The translations under genes were made by a program, and so were the position numbers. Shown in pieces: positions 15,344 to 23,743 of a stretch of 32,353 nt of DNA. Each line of letters opens with the position of its first letter. Positions within the stretch are counted from its first letter, which is position 1. The stretch is from Patescibacteria group bacterium (GTDB taxonomy: Bacteria > Patescibacteriota > Patescibacteriia > Magasanikbacterales > UBA922): NCBI GenBank assembly GCA_018823045.1, contig JAHJIX010000017.1, positions 116,300-148,652 on the forward strand. Reading direction: 5' to 3'. The notes under the pieces are model-generated. The model saw only the letters and a list, made by a program, of their open reading frames with translations. It was not told where the DNA came from and did no database searches.

Positions 15344-15706
15344 CTAAGAATCAAATACCATTGCTTGTTTTATATAATAGCTTAAGATTTCATCTTTATA
15401 ATCTTCAAGTTTACTAAGTCTAAGATTAAGCGATTTATTCCCTTCTCCTTCTAACAAAGAATACTTATCTTCAAATTTTTTACCATCGGTAAAAGAAAAA
15501 GTTATTCCTTTTTTAGTTGGACTCAGTGTTATTATTATTCTATTATATCTGTAAACAGGTACTCCATAGTATTTTTCTGTCCCGCCACGCATTTCTTCTT
15601 TAATATCGGGAAAGTGTTTTATAATTAGTTCTCTGAATTTAGCAACAATGATTTGATATTCAGGCAAAACCTTTGATCTTATGAATAGTTCAATTGGTGT
15701 TTTCAT
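15344..15706 (-). CDS. DUF1801 (YdhG-like) domain protein
   Basis: 120 aa. Pattern of the DUF1801/YdhG fold: an N-terminal helix in which FRELIIKHFPDIKEEMRGG leads to YYGVPVYRYNRIII, then ITFSFTDGKKFEDK and a C-terminal stretch with SLNLRLSKLEDYKDEILSYYI. The function of the family is not established. A good SD (AAGGAG) lies 8 nt before the ATG, and the start is 46 nt from palindromic element C, so the gene carries its own translation signal in a compact unit. Gene plus element B would form a cassette of about 0.5 kb. Confidence 0.75.
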   Translation of the reverse strand: MKTPIELFIRSKVLPEYQIIVAKFRELIIKHFPDIKEEMRGGTEKYYGVPVYRYNRIIITLSPTKKGITFSFTDGKKFEDKYSLLEGEGNKSLNLRLSKLEDYKDEILSYYIKQAMVFDS

Positions 15707-15751
15707 ATTTATTTCTCCTTACTTAATGAGTAGTGTGAATTAAAATATGTC

Positions 15752-15899
15752 GCCTAATGTGGCGCGGATGATCCGAAGTTTCTCGAAGCAAATCCCGTTA
15801 GGGTTTGCGTAGAGAAATTTTGGATATCCGCTGTTATGCGATGTCACGACCGGAGGGAGTGATGAGCAGAACGGCGGAGGTATCCGCGCCACATTATGC
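15752..15899 (-). repeat. attC-like palindromic element C
   Basis: 148 bp. The outer stem TAATGTGGCGCGGAT/ATCCGCGCCACATTA is 15 bp and perfect. Inside is one long hairpin (TCCGAAGTTTCTC...GAGAAATTTTGGA capped by GCAAATCCC-GTTA-GGGTTTGC) and a second (CCGCTGTTATGC/GCAGAACGGCGG). It again forms a three-way junction. On the minus strand its end boxes are GCATAAT and ATTAGGC: relative to GCATAAC/GTTAGGC both arms changed at the paired position, so pairing is kept. A nested GCATAAC (15839-15833) also sits in the same flank sequence as in element A (GACATC before it). Confidence 0.55.
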
Positions 15900-15933
15900 A
15901 AAATACACGACCGCAGGGAGTGATTTTGCATAA
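15894..15933. repeat. Hairpin with CACGACCGnAGGGAGTGAT motif
   Basis: TTATGCAAAAT/ATTTTGCATAA is a perfect 11-bp stem around CACGACCGCAGGGAGTG. The same inner motif occurs 70 bp earlier in element C (15845-15863, CACGACCGGAGGGAGTGAT), so it is a repeat nested in different stems. Confidence 0.65.
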
Positions 15934-16068
15934 CTCTTTTTTATCTGAACTTTTATTCGCATAATATTCAAAATACAAACAAAAAGAGAATTTTATAATA
16001 TATTAATCAATATCTTCGGAATAATTTATTTCAACCTTACAACTATTTTAATATTAAGATTTAGATAC

Positions 16069-16482
16069 TTAACCTCCCATCCCATTTTCAAAATTAAATC
16101 CGATATTATTAAAGAATAAGAATGAAACAAGAAGCATAATAAGATATACTAATAAAAATATAACTATCATTTTTTTACGTCTTGATGAAAATTTCCAAGC
16201 AAAATATAAAAACAGAATACCCAATAACGTACTTAATCCATGCAATAAAGGAAAATACTTTTTCTTCATCTCACCTAATTCTGTTAAACCTCCATCAGGG
16301 AATCCTAGCCATTGAATATGCCCCCAATATACAAACAAAGGAAGAATAATCATCATTGTCCCCAATATATTTAGAACCAATTGGTCTATTTTAAATAGGT
16401 TCTTTTTAAATATATAGATAGCACTAAACAGTATAATTGAAACAAAAATTATTAAAATAAATATATTTATGATTGGAAACAT
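16069..16482 (-). CDS. Four-helix membrane protein, unrecognised
   Basis: 137 aa with four predicted membrane helices (about residues 3-24, 35-52, 76-95 and 104-125). A short loop WGHIQWLGFPDGGLTELGEMKKKYFPLLHG between helices 2 and 3 holds most polar residues. No family recognised. The ATG is 14 nt past the manB-like stop, so it may be the last gene of that unit rather than a cassette, though a palindromic element follows it too, about 135 nt after its stop. No clear SD. Confidence 0.7.
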   Translation of the reverse strand: MFPIINIFILIIFVSIILFSAIYIFKKNLFKIDQLVLNILGTMMIILPLFVYWGHIQWLGFPDGGLTELGEMKKKYFPLLHGLSTLLGILFLYFAWKFSSRRKKMIVIFLLVYLIMLLVSFLFFNNIGFNFENGMGG

Positions 16483-16496
16483 ATGTCTACTTTATT

Positions 16497-17873
16497 TTAC
16501 CCCAAAATAACTCCCTTAAACTCCTCAAGCTTCTCATCAGTCATCTCTTGACTCTTTGTTTCAAGATTTAAACGAAGCACTGGCTCTGTATTAGATTTTC
16601 TCACAGATACCCATCCCCAATCAAAAGCCATCCAAAGTCCATCTAACACTGTTACATGTGTGGCATGTTCTTTATATTTTTCTTCAAGACGAGCAATAGC
16701 CTCATCTTTTTCTTCCACTTCAAAATTATGCTCACCTGAGTGACTATATGGACTATTTAATGCTTCAACTACTGTTGATAATGGTTTTTTCTCTCGAGAA
16801 AGCAGTTGTAGAATGTAGAGTAAACACAAATCTGTTGACTCAACTGAGTACATATCTCCAAAATAGAGGTGCAGAGATAACTCACTGGCAAATAATGCTT
16901 TATCTTTATGCATCGTCGCTTTAATAAGCGCATGACCTACTGGGCACATGTCTGTTGTAGCTCCTTCTCTTTCCCAGGTCTCTTTTACCATGTGGCTCGT
17001 TCGTAAGTCATAGAGCATATGCATCTTTGGGTGTTTTTTGAGTACTTCTTTCCCTATAAGTGCTGCAACCTCAGAAGCCCCAACGACATTCCCCTTTTCA
17101 TCAACTAAACCAATACGGTCAGCATCTCCATCTAGTGCAAAACCAAAGTCAGCCCCAACTTCAAGCACTTTGGCTTGTAAATCTTTGAGTGTTGATACTT
17201 TAAGTGGATTTGCTTCATGATTTGGGAAGCTTCCGTCTGGCTCCATATACAAATAATCTACTTTGACAGGAATATCTTTGAGCCATGTCGGGAAAGTGAC
17301 ATCTCCCATACCGTTTCCTCCATCGATAACAAGATGTAAGGGTTCTATACTTTTAGTGTCAACAATGCCAAAAATACGCTTGATATAGTCTGGGCGAACA
17401 TCGTGTTCTGTAATTGTTCCCTCTGTTTCTGCTTTAGTAAACACGGCATCTTGCACAAGTGTCTTCATGCTATCCATACCACTTCCCTTCCCTATTGGCA
17501 AACCATTATGCATGGTCATTTTAAATCCATTATATTCTGCGGGGTTATGACTCGCCGTTACCATAATTCCCCCTACATGATTTGGATAGTGTGCACAGGC
17601 AAAATTAAATACACAGGTAGACGTTAAGCCAATATTCACCACATTTGCCCCTGCTTCATTAAGCCCTTTCATGAGAGCTTGGCTAAATGGAACACTGGTT
17701 TCCCTCATGTCTCTCCCCACTACAACCGACATTCCCTCAAGCTCTGCCCCTTGTTCGTGTACTAAAAAATGCACAAAAGCATGGCCCAAACGGTACGCCA
17801 ACTCTTCTGATAATTCTCCTTCAATCAGCCCACGAATATCGTAGGCTTTAAATATGTGATCTACAAATTGCAT
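16497..17873 (-). CDS. manB: Phosphomannomutase/phosphoglucomutase
   Basis: 458 aa from the ATG at 17873 (MQFVDHIFKAYDIRG); the track start at 17900 is a GTG nine codons earlier. The alpha-D-phosphohexomutase family interconverts sugar 1- and 6-phosphates. All four loops are there: FKAYDIRG at the start, the phosphoserine loop VTASHNPAEYNGFK, the Mg loop FALDGDADRIGLVD, the sugar loop ALFASELSLHLYFGD (GEMSGH-like but altered to SELSLH), and the phosphate loop RKSNTEPVLRLN. Mannose- versus glucose-specificity is not decidable. It would supply activated sugars for surface polysaccharide. The altered sugar loop is a small oddity. Confidence 0.93.
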   Translation of the reverse strand: MQFVDHIFKAYDIRGLIEGELSEELAYRLGHAFVHFLVHEQGAELEGMSVVVGRDMRETSVPFSQALMKGLNEAGANVVNIGLTSTCVFNFACAHYPNHVGGIMVTASHNPAEYNGFKMTMHNGLPIGKGSGMDSMKTLVQDAVFTKAETEGTITEHDVRPDYIKRIFGIVDTKSIEPLHLVIDGGNGMGDVTFPTWLKDIPVKVDYLYMEPDGSFPNHEANPLKVSTLKDLQAKVLEVGADFGFALDGDADRIGLVDEKGNVVGASEVAALIGKEVLKKHPKMHMLYDLRTSHMVKETWEREGATTDMCPVGHALIKATMHKDKALFASELSLHLYFGDMYSVESTDLCLLYILQLLSREKKPLSTVVEALNSPYSHSGEHNFEVEEKDEAIARLEEKYKEHATHVTVLDGLWMAFDWGWVSVRKSNTEPVLRLNLETKSQEMTDEKLEEFKGVILG

Positions 17874-17901
17874 AAAAGCCGTAATTAAGACAAAAAACAC
17901 T

Positions 17902-17931
17902 TTGACATGACAGGTAAAACTAGTATATACT
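17902..17931 (+). promoter_or_regulatory. Promoter of the clpC-radA operon
   Basis: TTGACA (17902-17907), 18 bp, TATACT (17926-17931). Its -10 shares the palindrome AGTATATACT with the divergent manB promoter. No CIRCE or CtsR-like operator repeat is obvious. Confidence 0.75.
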
Positions 17932-17950
17932 AAAGAAAAAATGAACGCAA
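17922..17950 (-). promoter_or_regulatory. Promoter of manB
   Basis: Minus strand TTGCGT (17950-17945), 17 bp, TATACT (17927-17922). It overlaps the clpC promoter head to head, so the two polymerases would exclude each other. Confidence 0.6.
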
Positions 17951-17994
17951 TATTTTTTCAGATAATCCATTACTTTCCTGAGCGAATTTTATGA
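17941..17994 (+). CDS. Possible 17-aa upstream ORF coupled to clpC
   Basis: ATG at 17941, about 3 nt from the predicted transcript start, reading MNAIFFQIIHYFPERIL and ending in a TGA that overlaps the clpC ATG (ATGA). clpC has no SD, so it may depend on ribosomes terminating here. Too short to judge by composition. Confidence 0.45.
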   Translation: MNAIFFQIIHYFPERIL

Positions 17995-20507
17995 GTAAAG
18001 ACCAAATTTTAGACAACCTATCTACCCATTTAAAACAAGTCATTGCCAACGCAATTTCACTTGCAACAACCCTTGAACATGACTTTGTAACTCCCCTCCA
18101 TTTTTTATACGCTATTTATGAACAAAAAGGCTGTGTTGGGAAAGAAATTTTAGACAAAATTGAAATTAAACCTGAAACCATGGAAAAGGCCTTTATAGTC
18201 ATGACCAGCAAACAAAAAAAACGTTCCACAAAAAAAGGAAATACAAAAACGGCGACCCTACCAGAATTAAACGACAATGCACGATCAGTTCTCGAAAAAG
18301 CCATGATTTTAGCCTATGAGCATGAGCACAAATATGTTGGGACAGAGCATATGTTTCATGGTATTATGCACGTAGATGATGAGTATATTGCATCAGTTCT
18401 TTCTGTTGAAAACATTTCAGTTGAACATATTGATAAACAAATTGAAGTAGTTATGCGTGGAACAAGTAAATTTCCATCTATTGATAATGTATCAGAAGCA
18501 GTTGATGAATTAGAACAAATGCTTGATCAACAGCACAAACAAACATATAAACCCACACCACAAAAAAAACAAGTGCGAGCGCTTGATTTATTTACCAAAC
18601 ATCTTACAAATAAAAAAACTCAAAAAAAATTAGATCCAATTATTGGACGAGATGATGAAATTGAGCGACTCATTCATATTTTATGTCGCAGAACAAAAAA
18701 CAATCCTGTATTGCTGGGAGAACCAGGAGTTGGAAAAACAGCAATTGTAGAGGGACTTGCAAAAAAGATCGTGGCAAAAACAGTACCACCTATGTTATTG
18801 CACAAAAAAATATATGCCCTCGATCTAGCTCTTCTTATTTCTGGTACAATTTATCGTGGTGAATTTGAAGCAAGACTCAAACAATTAATTGATGAAATAA
18901 CCGCCCAAACAGATGCTATTTTGTTTATTGATGAATTGCATAATATTATTGGAGCCGGATCAAATCAAGGAACCATGGATGCGGCAAATATTTTAAAACC
19001 AGCCCTTGCTCGTGGTCAACTGCGCTGTATTGGAGCCACAACTCTTGATGAATACAAAAAATACATTACCGCAGACCCGGCACTTGATCGTCGTTTTCAA
19101 TCTATTGCAGTTGAAGAACCAAGCCGCGATGAAGCCGTTGAGATTCTCAAAGGATTACATACCGTATATGATACATTTCATCACACACACACCAGTGTTG
19201 AAGCAATGGAAGCTGCCGTTGACTTAAGTATTAAATATATTCACGATAATCATTTACCAGATAAAGCAATTGATTTACTCGATGAAGCAGGAGCACGCGC
19301 TCGCCTTGGTGAGCCAGTTTCTGCAACATTTACCAAACACCAACAATTAGAACAGACACTTGAAGAAGTCTTTACAAACAAAGAAGAAGCAATCATTAAC
19401 GAAGATTTCACAAAAGCAGAAGCACTAAAAACAAAAGCAGAAGAAATAAGCAAACAACTTGATGCTCTTGAAAAAAAGAAGAAATCAGAAAAAATTAGAA
19501 AAGTGCGTCTAACAAAAAAAGATATTATTGCAGTACTTAGTAAGCGTATTGGCATTGACCAAGCATTTTTACAACAAGATAGCTTTACACAATTAGCCAC
19601 AATTAATAAAGAACTCAAAAAAGATTTATTTGGGCAAGATCATGTTATTGATACCATAACAAAACGATTAGCACATGCTGAATTTAAAGTAGCAAAAAAT
19701 CATAAACCATTTGCATCATTTTTATTTGCCGGACCAAGTGGCGTTGGAAAAACAGCAACAGCAAAACTACTTGCCGAAACACTCTATAATGATCCAAAAG
19801 CACTTGTAAAATTTGATATGAGTGAATTTTCTGAATCTCATAGTACGGCAAAAATTTTAGGCTCTCCAGCTGGATACATTGGCCACAAAGAACGGAACCG
19901 TTTTACTGATGCGCTAAAAAAACGACCATATAGTGTTATTGTCTTTGATGAAATTGATAAAGCACATGGTGATGTTATTAAATTACTGCTTCAAATACTT
20001 GATGAAGGTGAGCTTACCGACAGCGGTGGGAAAAAGATTTACTTCGACCACAGCATTATTATTATGACGACCAACGTTGGTGCAGAGCTCTACAGTTCTA
20101 CAGGTATTGGCTTTGGTGATAGTAGTACAACAACGATCAAACAAGACGCACAAAAGCAAGTGGTTACCGCACAACTCAAAGAACGATTTTCTCCTGCACT
20201 TATCGGACGACTTGATGCCGTATGCCTTTTTCATGAATTAACACTCGAACACATCGAACTCATTATCAAAAAACATGTAGGCGAACTACAAAAAGTCATT
20301 AAACAACGAGAAGGACTTTCACTTCGTGCTGATAAGAAAGCAATTACACAACTGGCAGAAGAATCATTTGATATCAAACTGGGTGCTCGAAATGTTAATA
20401 ATCATGTTTCAGATATTGTGTGTCAATTACTACTCGAACATCGCAATACACGTACAGAAAAAACAATGACATTAACTCAAAAAGATAAGCAATATTTATT
20501 GCAATAA
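17991..20507 (+). CDS. clpC: ATP-dependent Clp unfoldase, ClpC type
   Basis: 838 aa. A hexameric AAA+ unfoldase that feeds proteins to ClpP or refolds aggregates. Clp_N repeats occupy about residues 1-150. The first AAA module has Walker A GEPGVGKTAIVEGLA (near 243) and Walker B ILFIDELHNIIGAG (near 310). A short middle domain with a UVR-like motif (EDFTKAEALKTKAEEI, near 470) marks ClpC rather than ClpB. The second module has GPSGVGKTATAKLL (near 581) and VIVFDEIDKAH (near 649), then a ClpB_D2-small C-terminal part. I do not see a clear ClpP-docking LGF loop. First gene of a seven-gene operon that ends with radA. Confidence 0.95.
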   Translation: MSKDQILDNLSTHLKQVIANAISLATTLEHDFVTPLHFLYAIYEQKGCVGKEILDKIEIKPETMEKAFIVMTSKQKKRSTKKGNTKTATLPELNDNARSVLEKAMILAYEHEHKYVGTEHMFHGIMHVDDEYIASVLSVENISVEHIDKQIEVVMRGTSKFPSIDNVSEAVDELEQMLDQQHKQTYKPTPQKKQVRALDLFTKHLTNKKTQKKLDPIIGRDDEIERLIHILCRRTKNNPVLLGEPGVGKTAIVEGLAKKIVAKTVPPMLLHKKIYALDLALLISGTIYRGEFEARLKQLIDEITAQTDAILFIDELHNIIGAGSNQGTMDAANILKPALARGQLRCIGATTLDEYKKYITADPALDRRFQSIAVEEPSRDEAVEILKGLHTVYDTFHHTHTSVEAMEAAVDLSIKYIHDNHLPDKAIDLLDEAGARARLGEPVSATFTKHQQLEQTLEEVFTNKEEAIINEDFTKAEALKTKAEEISKQLDALEKKKKSEKIRKVRLTKKDIIAVLSKRIGIDQAFLQQDSFTQLATINKELKKDLFGQDHVIDTITKRLAHAEFKVAKNHKPFASFLFAGPSGVGKTATAKLLAETLYNDPKALVKFDMSEFSESHSTAKILGSPAGYIGHKERNRFTDALKKRPYSVIVFDEIDKAHGDVIKLLLQILDEGELTDSGGKKIYFDHSIIIMTTNVGAELYSSTGIGFGDSSTTTIKQDAQKQVVTAQLKERFSPALIGRLDAVCLFHELTLEHIELIIKKHVGELQKVIKQREGLSLRADKKAITQLAEESFDIKLGARNVNNHVSDIVCQLLLEHRNTRTEKTMTLTQKDKQYLLQ

Positions 20508-20508
20508 T

Positions 20509-20823
20509 ATGGAAGAACAAACGCAATGGGCCCGTGCGCTAAAAAAAGCACAAAGAGAACATCAACGTATGGCAGTGAGCCATGTGGATCCTATTGCGCA
20601 AACAATTAAGCAATATACTGACATGCTCCAACAACTCATGGAGACAAAGGCAAAACAAGAGCGGATAGAAATGACCTTCAATACCCTATGCTCTTTACGT
20701 GCAAAACAATGTGCAGAAGAAATAAAACACAGCGCCGCACTTCGTCACAAAGACATTCTTGCTGCATACTACCACGATTGTTATCAACTCCGTAAAGCCG
20801 TGAACTCTTCATATGGCAACTAA
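20509..20823 (+). CDS. Small helical protein, unrecognised
   Basis: 104 aa, nearly all helix and rich in Lys, Gln and Glu, with heptad-like spacing suggesting a coiled coil (about 25-80). No signal or membrane segment. Starts one base after the clpC stop, and its stop is overlapped by the next ORF by 11 nt, so it is tightly coupled to both. A cytoplasmic partner of the next membrane protein or of ClpC is possible; nothing in the sequence proves either. Confidence 0.75.
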   Translation: MEEQTQWARALKKAQREHQRMAVSHVDPIAQTIKQYTDMLQQLMETKAKQERIEMTFNTLCSLRAKQCAEEIKHSAALRHKDILAAYYHDCYQLRKAVNSSYGN

Positions 20824-21808
20824 CATTACTCCACAACATAGAGAAACTATTAACAGTGCCCTTAAACAGGCATTAATTACGCTTCTTCCTCAAGATGCTC
20901 GACCAAAAGAAAGTGATCTTGCCGCAGCACAAGAAGAAATAACCCAACTAATCGGAGAAATAGTCGACGACATGCTCCCACAAGAAACAGAAGGCTCACC
21001 ATCTCCAGCGCAGACAATACAACAATTTGGCCAACCAAAACAAGCAACACCAGGAGCATCACCGTCTCCTCAAAGAGCTGCATCAGCTCAACCCCAACAA
21101 CAATCGCCTACTTCTACAACAGAACCATCAGATACTGAAATACCGCAAACAGAAGGGCCACCAACATCCTTCCAACAAGGAGAAGGCATTGCTGGTGCAG
21201 GTATGCCACTAACAAAAAAGATGGATGCAGCACCAAAACCAGCAACTGATGAAGAGATTGACAAAGAACGAGGAGAAAATAAACGAGAAGGAAAAGAACC
21301 CGCTGCAATTGATAAAAAACAACAAGTTGATGATGGAAAATTGGTTCCAGAAAAAGAAGGATCCCAAACGGGGTTTGTTGGACAACTAAACAAAGCAAGA
21401 AAACAGGCTCGTACACAAAAAAAAGCAGATAAACAGGCTGAAAAATCAAAAAAAGAAGAAGCTAATGTATTTCGAGGATTTACTTTTTTTCTTTTTATTT
21501 TTGCCATGCGAGATCTCACATTTTGTATTTCACAAATATTTGTTATTATTGGTCCAGTTCTTTTCAACGTTATTATACAACCAATTATCACACTTATTAC
21601 TCTCGTGTTCTTACACATTCAACGAAAACCAAAAAAAGAATTCATTTTTGAAAAGGCCATCAAAAATCCAAAACTCCTCGGTATACTATTCGTGGCTTCT
21701 CATACAATAACATTACTCTATTTACGCTTGAGTTATACACGATCTAAACAAGCAAAAAAAGAAAAGAAGAAAATTAAGAAAAAATCAAAGAAAAAAATAA
21801 AAAAATAA
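20813..21808 (+). CDS. Membrane protein with long disordered N-terminal region, unrecognised
   Basis: 331 aa in four zones. Residues 1-60 form an acidic helical region (INSALKQALITLLPQDARP). Residues 60-215 are low complexity, rich in Pro, Gln, Ser, Glu and Lys, with charge rising toward the end. Two or three hydrophobic helices follow (about 222-265 and 290-308). The tail is almost pure lysine (KEKKKIKKKSKKKIKK). No signal peptide, so the long N-terminal part is probably cytoplasmic. I recognise no family. It overlaps the preceding gene by 11 nt and lies 24 nt before the propeller gene. Confidence 0.8.
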   Translation: MATNITPQHRETINSALKQALITLLPQDARPKESDLAAAQEEITQLIGEIVDDMLPQETEGSPSPAQTIQQFGQPKQATPGASPSPQRAASAQPQQQSPTSTTEPSDTEIPQTEGPPTSFQQGEGIAGAGMPLTKKMDAAPKPATDEEIDKERGENKREGKEPAAIDKKQQVDDGKLVPEKEGSQTGFVGQLNKARKQARTQKKADKQAEKSKKEEANVFRGFTFFLFIFAMRDLTFCISQIFVIIGPVLFNVIIQPIITLITLVFLHIQRKPKKEFIFEKAIKNPKLLGILFVASHTITLLYLRLSYTRSKQAKKEKKKIKKKSKKKIKK

Positions 21809-21832
21809 TTTCATCTATTTTAATATCACTCT

Positions 21833-23059
21833 ATGGATAAAAAACGCATTGCTTTTCTCATTATATTTATTCTCGTAAGCATTGGTATTGGTTATGCTCT
21901 TTACCGTGTCTTTTTTGCAGGAAGCATTACCCCACCAACGACCACTACTCCCCCGATCACCCAAGATGGTGACCCAATACTCTTCCCTATTGCAGGAGAA
22001 GGTACTGACATCGGCATTGTTGTTGATGGTGGCACAGGTCAACTCCCGACCAGTATTGACGTGAGTCCAGAAAATACACGAACCACAGATACTATCCCTC
22101 AAATTAGCCAATCTCTTGATAATACTGTTGCAAATATGCGTATTGGGGCAAATAACAATCTTCAATTTTATAATAGAGATGATGGAAAATTTTATGCAAA
22201 AGATATTAATGGTACAGTCAAACAATTAAGCGACGAAGTATTTTTTAATGTGTCAGATGTAACTTGGTCTGCAAAAAATAATACCGCAGTACTCGAGTAC
22301 CCTGATGGAGCAAATATTATCTATAATTTTGATACCAAAAAACAAGTTACCCTACCAAAACATTGGGAAGATTTTTCTTTTTCAAGTCAAGGAGACCATA
22401 TCGCTGCTAAAAGTGTCGGACTTGCACGAGAAAACAAATGGCTTGTTTACACCAACACAGATGGGTCAGAAACATACCAAATTGAAGCACTTGGAGACAA
22501 CGCAGACAAAGTCATTGTTGATTGGTCACCAAATGAACAAATTGTAGCCCTAGCACGAACAGGAGCAGCCATGGGTGTTGATCGAGAAGAAATACTTTTT
22601 GTAGGATTACATGGAGAAAATTATCGATCAATGGTTGTCGAAGGGCGAGGAATTGAAGCCGCTTGGTCACCAACAGGAGACAAACTGTTATATAGCGTCT
22701 ATAGCGCACGAAGTGACTATAAACCTGAATTATGGATTGTTGATGCAACACCACAAACTATTGGACAAAATAGAAAATTACTTAATGTAGAAACATGGCC
22801 AGATAAATGTACCTTTTCTTCTGAACGCTATGTATACTGCGCAGTCCCAGTAACACTTCAAACAGGCGCAGGACTCGCACCATCCCTCGCTGAAACCACC
22901 CCAAACTATTTAGTAAAAATCGATACGAATAGTGGAAGCAAAAGCGTAATCCCTCTTGAAGAAAATTATGTCATCGATGAATTATTTGTTGATGAACAAG
23001 CGGGCATTCTCTACTTTACAGATAGCTATTCAAGTGGCTTATTTGAAGTAGCACTCTAA
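21833..23059 (+). CDS. Membrane-anchored WD40/TolB-like beta-propeller
   Basis: 408 aa. N-terminal membrane helix (KRIAFLIIFILVSIGIGYAL, residues 3-25) acts as an uncleaved anchor. A Pro/Thr linker follows (TPPTTTTPPITQ). From about residue 95 there are repeated blades with turns such as DVTWSAKNNTAVLEY, VDWSPNEQIVALA and AAWSPTGDKLLYS, the WSPxGxxL signature of TolB/PD40-type propellers. One Cys pair (KCTFSSERYVYC) probably forms a disulfide. It faces outside and likely mediates binding rather than catalysis. It stands just before a membrane-anchored thioredoxin. Confidence 0.82.
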   Translation: MDKKRIAFLIIFILVSIGIGYALYRVFFAGSITPPTTTTPPITQDGDPILFPIAGEGTDIGIVVDGGTGQLPTSIDVSPENTRTTDTIPQISQSLDNTVANMRIGANNNLQFYNRDDGKFYAKDINGTVKQLSDEVFFNVSDVTWSAKNNTAVLEYPDGANIIYNFDTKKQVTLPKHWEDFSFSSQGDHIAAKSVGLARENKWLVYTNTDGSETYQIEALGDNADKVIVDWSPNEQIVALARTGAAMGVDREEILFVGLHGENYRSMVVEGRGIEAAWSPTGDKLLYSVYSARSDYKPELWIVDATPQTIGQNRKLLNVETWPDKCTFSSERYVYCAVPVTLQTGAGLAPSLAETTPNYLVKIDTNSGSKSVIPLEENYVIDELFVDEQAGILYFTDSYSSGLFEVAL

Positions 23060-23093
23060 GACTTTTGATCTATTCTCATAATAACGATTCTGT

Positions 23094-23741
23094 ATGATCC
23101 AGGCAAAAACCTATCTTAAAATATTTATTCCAGCGGTTCTTATTGTTTTACTAGCACTCACTATTCGTATTTTTCAATATGAACCTCAGTTTCCTAAAAT
23201 AACAGAAAAAGAAGCTCAAACAGGACTCAATATTCCAATATTTCCACAAGATCCACTACTCGGAAATAAAAAAGCCCCACAAACAATTATTGTATTTGAA
23301 GATATGGCCTGCACCCATTGTGCAGAACAATTTGAGATATTCCAAACACTGTTAGAACAATACCCAAACCAAGTAAAAATTATTTGGAAGGGGCTTCCTA
23401 TTGCCAAATTCCCCTATGATACCAACGAAGCACATGCTTATGCCTATTGTGCCAAAGAACAAAAACAATTTATTCCATTTGTACAATATGCTTTTGTGAA
23501 TGGAGATAATTTATCAACACAGACGCTTGATCTTATTGTACAACAAGTAGAATCCCTCGATGCAAAAAAATTAAGCACTTGTTTAACAAAAGAACAGACA
23601 AATATTGATACATATATTGCAGGAAATGTAGATATAGCAAGACAACTCGATATTAAATCAGTCCCTGCAACATTTATTAATCATAAACAAGTTGTGGCAA
23701 CAAGTTTAGATGAATGGAAAGCTATTCTTAATCTTCAGTAA
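23094..23741 (+). CDS. Membrane-anchored DsbA-like thioredoxin-fold protein
   Basis: 215 aa. One N-terminal membrane helix (residues 8-27), then a thioredoxin fold of the DsbA/Thioredoxin_4 type. The active site is CTHC in FEDMACTHCAEQFEIF (about residues 73-76), at the start of the helix as expected. The cis-proline loop is seen as SVPATFI (near 193). An additional Cys pair (YCAKEQ and TCLTKE) lies in the helical insert. It would form or shuffle disulfides outside the membrane, fitting the cysteine-bearing surface proteins nearby. No DsbB/VKOR partner is visible in the window. Confidence 0.88.
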   Translation: MIQAKTYLKIFIPAVLIVLLALTIRIFQYEPQFPKITEKEAQTGLNIPIFPQDPLLGNKKAPQTIIVFEDMACTHCAEQFEIFQTLLEQYPNQVKIIWKGLPIAKFPYDTNEAHAYAYCAKEQKQFIPFVQYAFVNGDNLSTQTLDLIVQQVESLDAKKLSTCLTKEQTNIDTYIAGNVDIARQLDIKSVPATFINHKQVVATSLDEWKAILNLQ

Positions 23742-23743
23742 TT

